12,324 nucleotides of DNA from CAIOSQ01 sp044359885 (GTDB lineage: Bacteria > Pseudomonadota > Alphaproteobacteria > CACIAM-22H2), in assembly GCA_044359885.1 (NCBI GenBank), contig JBIKLI010000112.1:1-12324 (forward strand). The letters are read 5' to 3'. A program made the translations under genes and the position numbers. A model generated the notes under the pieces. The model was not told the origin of the DNA. It saw only the letters and a list, made by a program, of their open reading frames with translations, and searched no databases. Shown piece after piece: positions 10,923-12,324 of the stretch. Position 1 is the stretch's first letter. The number at the start of each line of letters is the position of its first letter.

Positions 10923-10990
10923 GGCCAGCCGACATCACTCCGGTCGCGGGCGCCTCGCCATGCGCGGCATCAACCGCGACGCCGCCGACG

Positions 10991-11833
10991 TCAGGTGCCG
11001 CCGAAGATGCCGCGCCGCGGGTCGAAGGGATGGCGCGGACGCCAGCCTTCGAGGAACTTCGCCAGTTCGGGTTCGGGCTGCTCGGGCAGCAGCACCTTGA
11101 TCGCGACATACTGGTCGCCGCCGGCGATGCCGCGGCCCTTGAGCCGCAGCTTCGTGCCCTGTCCGGATGCCGGCGGCACGACGACCGTGACGGGGCCCTT
11201 GATCGTCGGCACCGCGATCCGCGCGCCCAGCACCGCCTCGGACAGCGTGACCGGCAGATCGACGAAGATGTCGTTTCCCTGACGGACGAAGAACCGGTGG
11301 GGCAGCACATGCACGGTGACGAGCACGTCGCCGCCCGGCGTCGCCCCGCCTTCGCCCGGTCGTCCCTGACCCTTCAGCCGCAGCACCTGTCCGTCCTCGA
11401 AACCCTCGGGGATGCGGACATCGAGGCTGCGCCCGTCCGGCAGCGCCAGGCGCTGCACCGTGCCGTTGGCGGCTTCCAGGAACGGGACGAAGATCTCGCA
11501 CCTCATGTCCGCGCCGGCCGCCCGGCGACGCCGGTTGCGGAAGGCGCGCGCGAATAGCCCTTCGATGTCCTCGGCATCGAAGCCGCGCCGGCCGCCCGCC
11601 GGGCCGCGCTCGGCGCCGTCGGCATCGATCTCGCCGCGGTCGTAGCGCGCGCGCCGCTCGGGATCCGAGAGGATCGCATAGGCGTTCGATATGCGCTTGA
11701 AGCGCTCCTCGGCGCCGGCCAGTCCCGGATTGAGATCGGGATGATGCTGCTTGGCCAGCCGCCGGTAGGCGGCGCGGATCTTTTCGTCGTCGGCGTCGCG
11801 CGCCACGCCGAGCACGTCATAGGGGTCCTGCAT
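10991..11833 (-). CDS. DnaJ-like J-domain co-chaperone (CbpA-type, no zinc finger)
   Basis: This is a 280-residue class-B J-domain protein. The J domain (1-67) begins DPYDVLGVARDA and contains the catalytic HPD (31-33) in KQHHPDLNP, then FKRISNAYAILSDPERRARYD. It would stimulate the ATPase of DnaK. A short glycine-containing linker (about 79-95) leads to a basic patch, RNRRRR (99-104), and two beta-rich substrate-binding domains (CTD I/II), with GRSLDVRIPEGFEDGQVLRLKG written here as DVRIPEGFEDGQ and LRLKG, and later VPTIKGPVTVVVPPASGQG and LRLKGRG. The four CxxCxGxG repeats of DnaJ proper are absent, as in CbpA. The ATG at 11833 is chosen because the J domain starts there; the frame is open to about 12148 but is arginine-rich and unlike protein upstream. 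It is probably the first gene of the sigma/kinase block, suggesting a stress role. Confidence 0.93.
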   Translation of the reverse strand: MQDPYDVLGVARDADDEKIRAAYRRLAKQHHPDLNPGLAGAEERFKRISNAYAILSDPERRARYDRGEIDADGAERGPAGGRRGFDAEDIEGLFARAFRNRRRRAAGADMRCEIFVPFLEAANGTVQRLALPDGRSLDVRIPEGFEDGQVLRLKGQGRPGEGGATPGGDVLVTVHVLPHRFFVRQGNDIFVDLPVTLSEAVLGARIAVPTIKGPVTVVVPPASGQGTKLRLKGRGIAGGDQYVAIKVLLPEQPEPELAKFLEGWRPRHPFDPRRGIFGGT

Positions 11834-11986
11834 GCCGCCAATCTGGCAAGCGCCGCCCGCGCCGGCAACGCCAACCGCGACCCGGCCGGCGCGCCTTCGC
11901 CGTTCCCCTCCGGCCGCGTTGCGTCTAGGGTCCCGCGGCGCGCGGTCACGGGCTGTCCGGAACCGGCGCCACAGCGACGGCGGCCG
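11834..11986. other. Divergent intergenic region between the dnaJ-like gene and the isomerase-like gene
   Basis: These 153 bases must hold the promoters of both flanking genes. On the plus strand TAGGGT (11926-11931) could serve as a -10 element, but the matching -35 position (TTCCCC) is poor. On the minus strand TTGCCG occurs close to the dnaJ-like ATG without a good -10. No heat-shock-type or EcfG-type promoter with correct spacing was found, and there is no evident operator or riboswitch. Confidence 0.5.
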
Positions 11987-12324
11987 ATGGCGAGCTACGA
12001 CGACGACACGCCCCTGTCCCTCGCCCATCTCAGCGAGCTCGAGGTTCCACCCGCGGCCCTGGCCGGGATGGCCGCCGCGGCCGGCTTCGCATCGATCGGG
12101 GTGCGGGCGATGCCGGCCATGTCGGGCGGCCTGTGCTACCCGCTCCACGAACCGGGGCCGCGGGCGGCGCTGCGCCGCGCGCTCGCCGAGGCGGGGATCG
12201 GCTTGCTGTGCATCGAACTGATCCCGCTCGATCGCGCGACGGATCCGGACGCTTTCCGGCCCGCGATCGAGGCCGGCGCCGAACTGGGCGCCGGCCGCGT
12301 GGTCGTGACCGGCGACGATCCGGA
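11987..12324 (+). CDS. Sugar phosphate isomerase/epimerase-like TIM-barrel protein (3' truncated)
   Basis: An open frame begins with ATG at 11987 and runs off the end of the window, giving about 112 residues. The segments LSLAHLSELEVPPAALAGMA, AAAGFASIGVRAM and AGIGLLCIELIPL, then AGAELGAGRVVVTGDDP, follow the beta/alpha order of AP endonuclease-2-like (xylose-isomerase-like) TIM barrels. They resemble proteins annotated as sugar phosphate isomerases/epimerases: strand 1 with a conserved start, a glycine-rich turn before strand 2, and AAELGA-(hydrophobic)-V-TGDD at strand 4. The metal-binding residues of such enzymes lie further downstream and cannot be checked. The ribosome-binding site is weak (a GACGG stretch upstream). 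It is divergent from the dnaJ-like gene, so it is likely to be regulated separately. The substrate is unknown. Confidence 0.75.
   Translation, partial: MASYDDDTPLSLAHLSELEVPPAALAGMAAAAGFASIGVRAMPAMSGGLCYPLHEPGPRAALRRALAEAGIGLLCIELIPLDRATDPDAFRPAIEAGAELGAGRVVVTGDDP

Noticed and set aside
10963..10978. Hairpin between the dnaJ-like and sigma genes acting as a terminator.
   Set aside because: A 5-bp stem with a 6-base loop and no U-run, of a kind frequent by chance at this GC content.
10923..10990. Possible nepR-like anti-sigma gene in the gap upstream of the sigma factor.
   Set aside because: The gap is only 68 bases and holds nothing longer than an 11-codon frame. No NepR-like sequence was seen there or in the 104-base gap downstream.
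10177..11310. Continuous open frame extending the kinase upstream through the sigma-factor gene to about 11310.
   Set aside because: The extension is arginine/alanine/proline-rich, has no domain character and is out of frame with the clearly real sigma factor and dnaJ-like genes. It is a GC artefact that could mislead automated start calling.
11902..11963. EcfG-type promoter (GGAAC followed by GTT at 16-17 bases) in the divergent intergenic region.
   Set aside because: GGAAC occurs on each strand (plus 11959-11963, minus 11902-11906), but neither is followed by GTT at the right distance.

Overview
The window is GC-rich, gene-dense DNA with strong third-position G/C bias. Gene content and protein style (heterotetrameric sarcosine oxidase, a Liv-type transporter with a twin-arginine-type binding protein, an ECF sigma factor of EcfG-like type, a large hybrid kinase) suggest an alphaproteobacterium, perhaps Rhodospirillales or a relative. 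The exact taxon cannot be read from this sequence. No RNA genes, insertion sequences, CRISPR arrays, integrases or origins were seen.

Layout. (1) Bases 2-1388, plus strand: the 3' end of soxA followed by soxG, the alpha and gamma subunits of heterotetrameric sarcosine oxidase. (2) Bases 1395-5961, minus strand: a complete branched-chain-amino-acid-type (HAAT) ABC transporter operon, transcribed as binding protein, livH, livM, livG, livF. The four membrane and ATPase genes overlap by 3-8 bases. A strong 13-bp hairpin separates the binding-protein gene from livH. The operon converges on soxG with 6 bases between stop codons. (3) Bases 6065-11833, minus strand: a signalling and stress block transcribed as DnaJ-like co-chaperone, ECF sigma factor, a 1234-residue hybrid histidine kinase and a single-domain response regulator. 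The kinase and regulator overlap by 4 bases (ATGA). (4) Bases 11987-12324, plus strand: the start of a sugar phosphate isomerase/epimerase-like TIM-barrel gene that runs off the window, divergent from the dnaJ-like gene.

How the genes may work together. The sox genes oxidatively demethylate sarcosine. The adjacent HAAT transporter could bring in a related amino acid or methylated amine, but this rests on proximity only. In the kinase, GAF and two PAS domains feed a HisKA/HATPase core, then a degenerate receiver, an intact receiver and an HPt domain. The HPt histidine is well placed to phosphorylate the small regulator encoded next to it, which has no output domain. The ECF sigma factor lies upstream on the same strand, without a nearby NepR or PhyR gene. 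A regulatory link between the phosphorelay and the sigma factor is therefore the most interesting open question. Nothing here is clearly a new system. The best leads are the sigma/kinase/regulator block, the degenerate receiver, the intra-operon hairpin, and the unclear start of the sigma gene beside a seven-base homopolymer.
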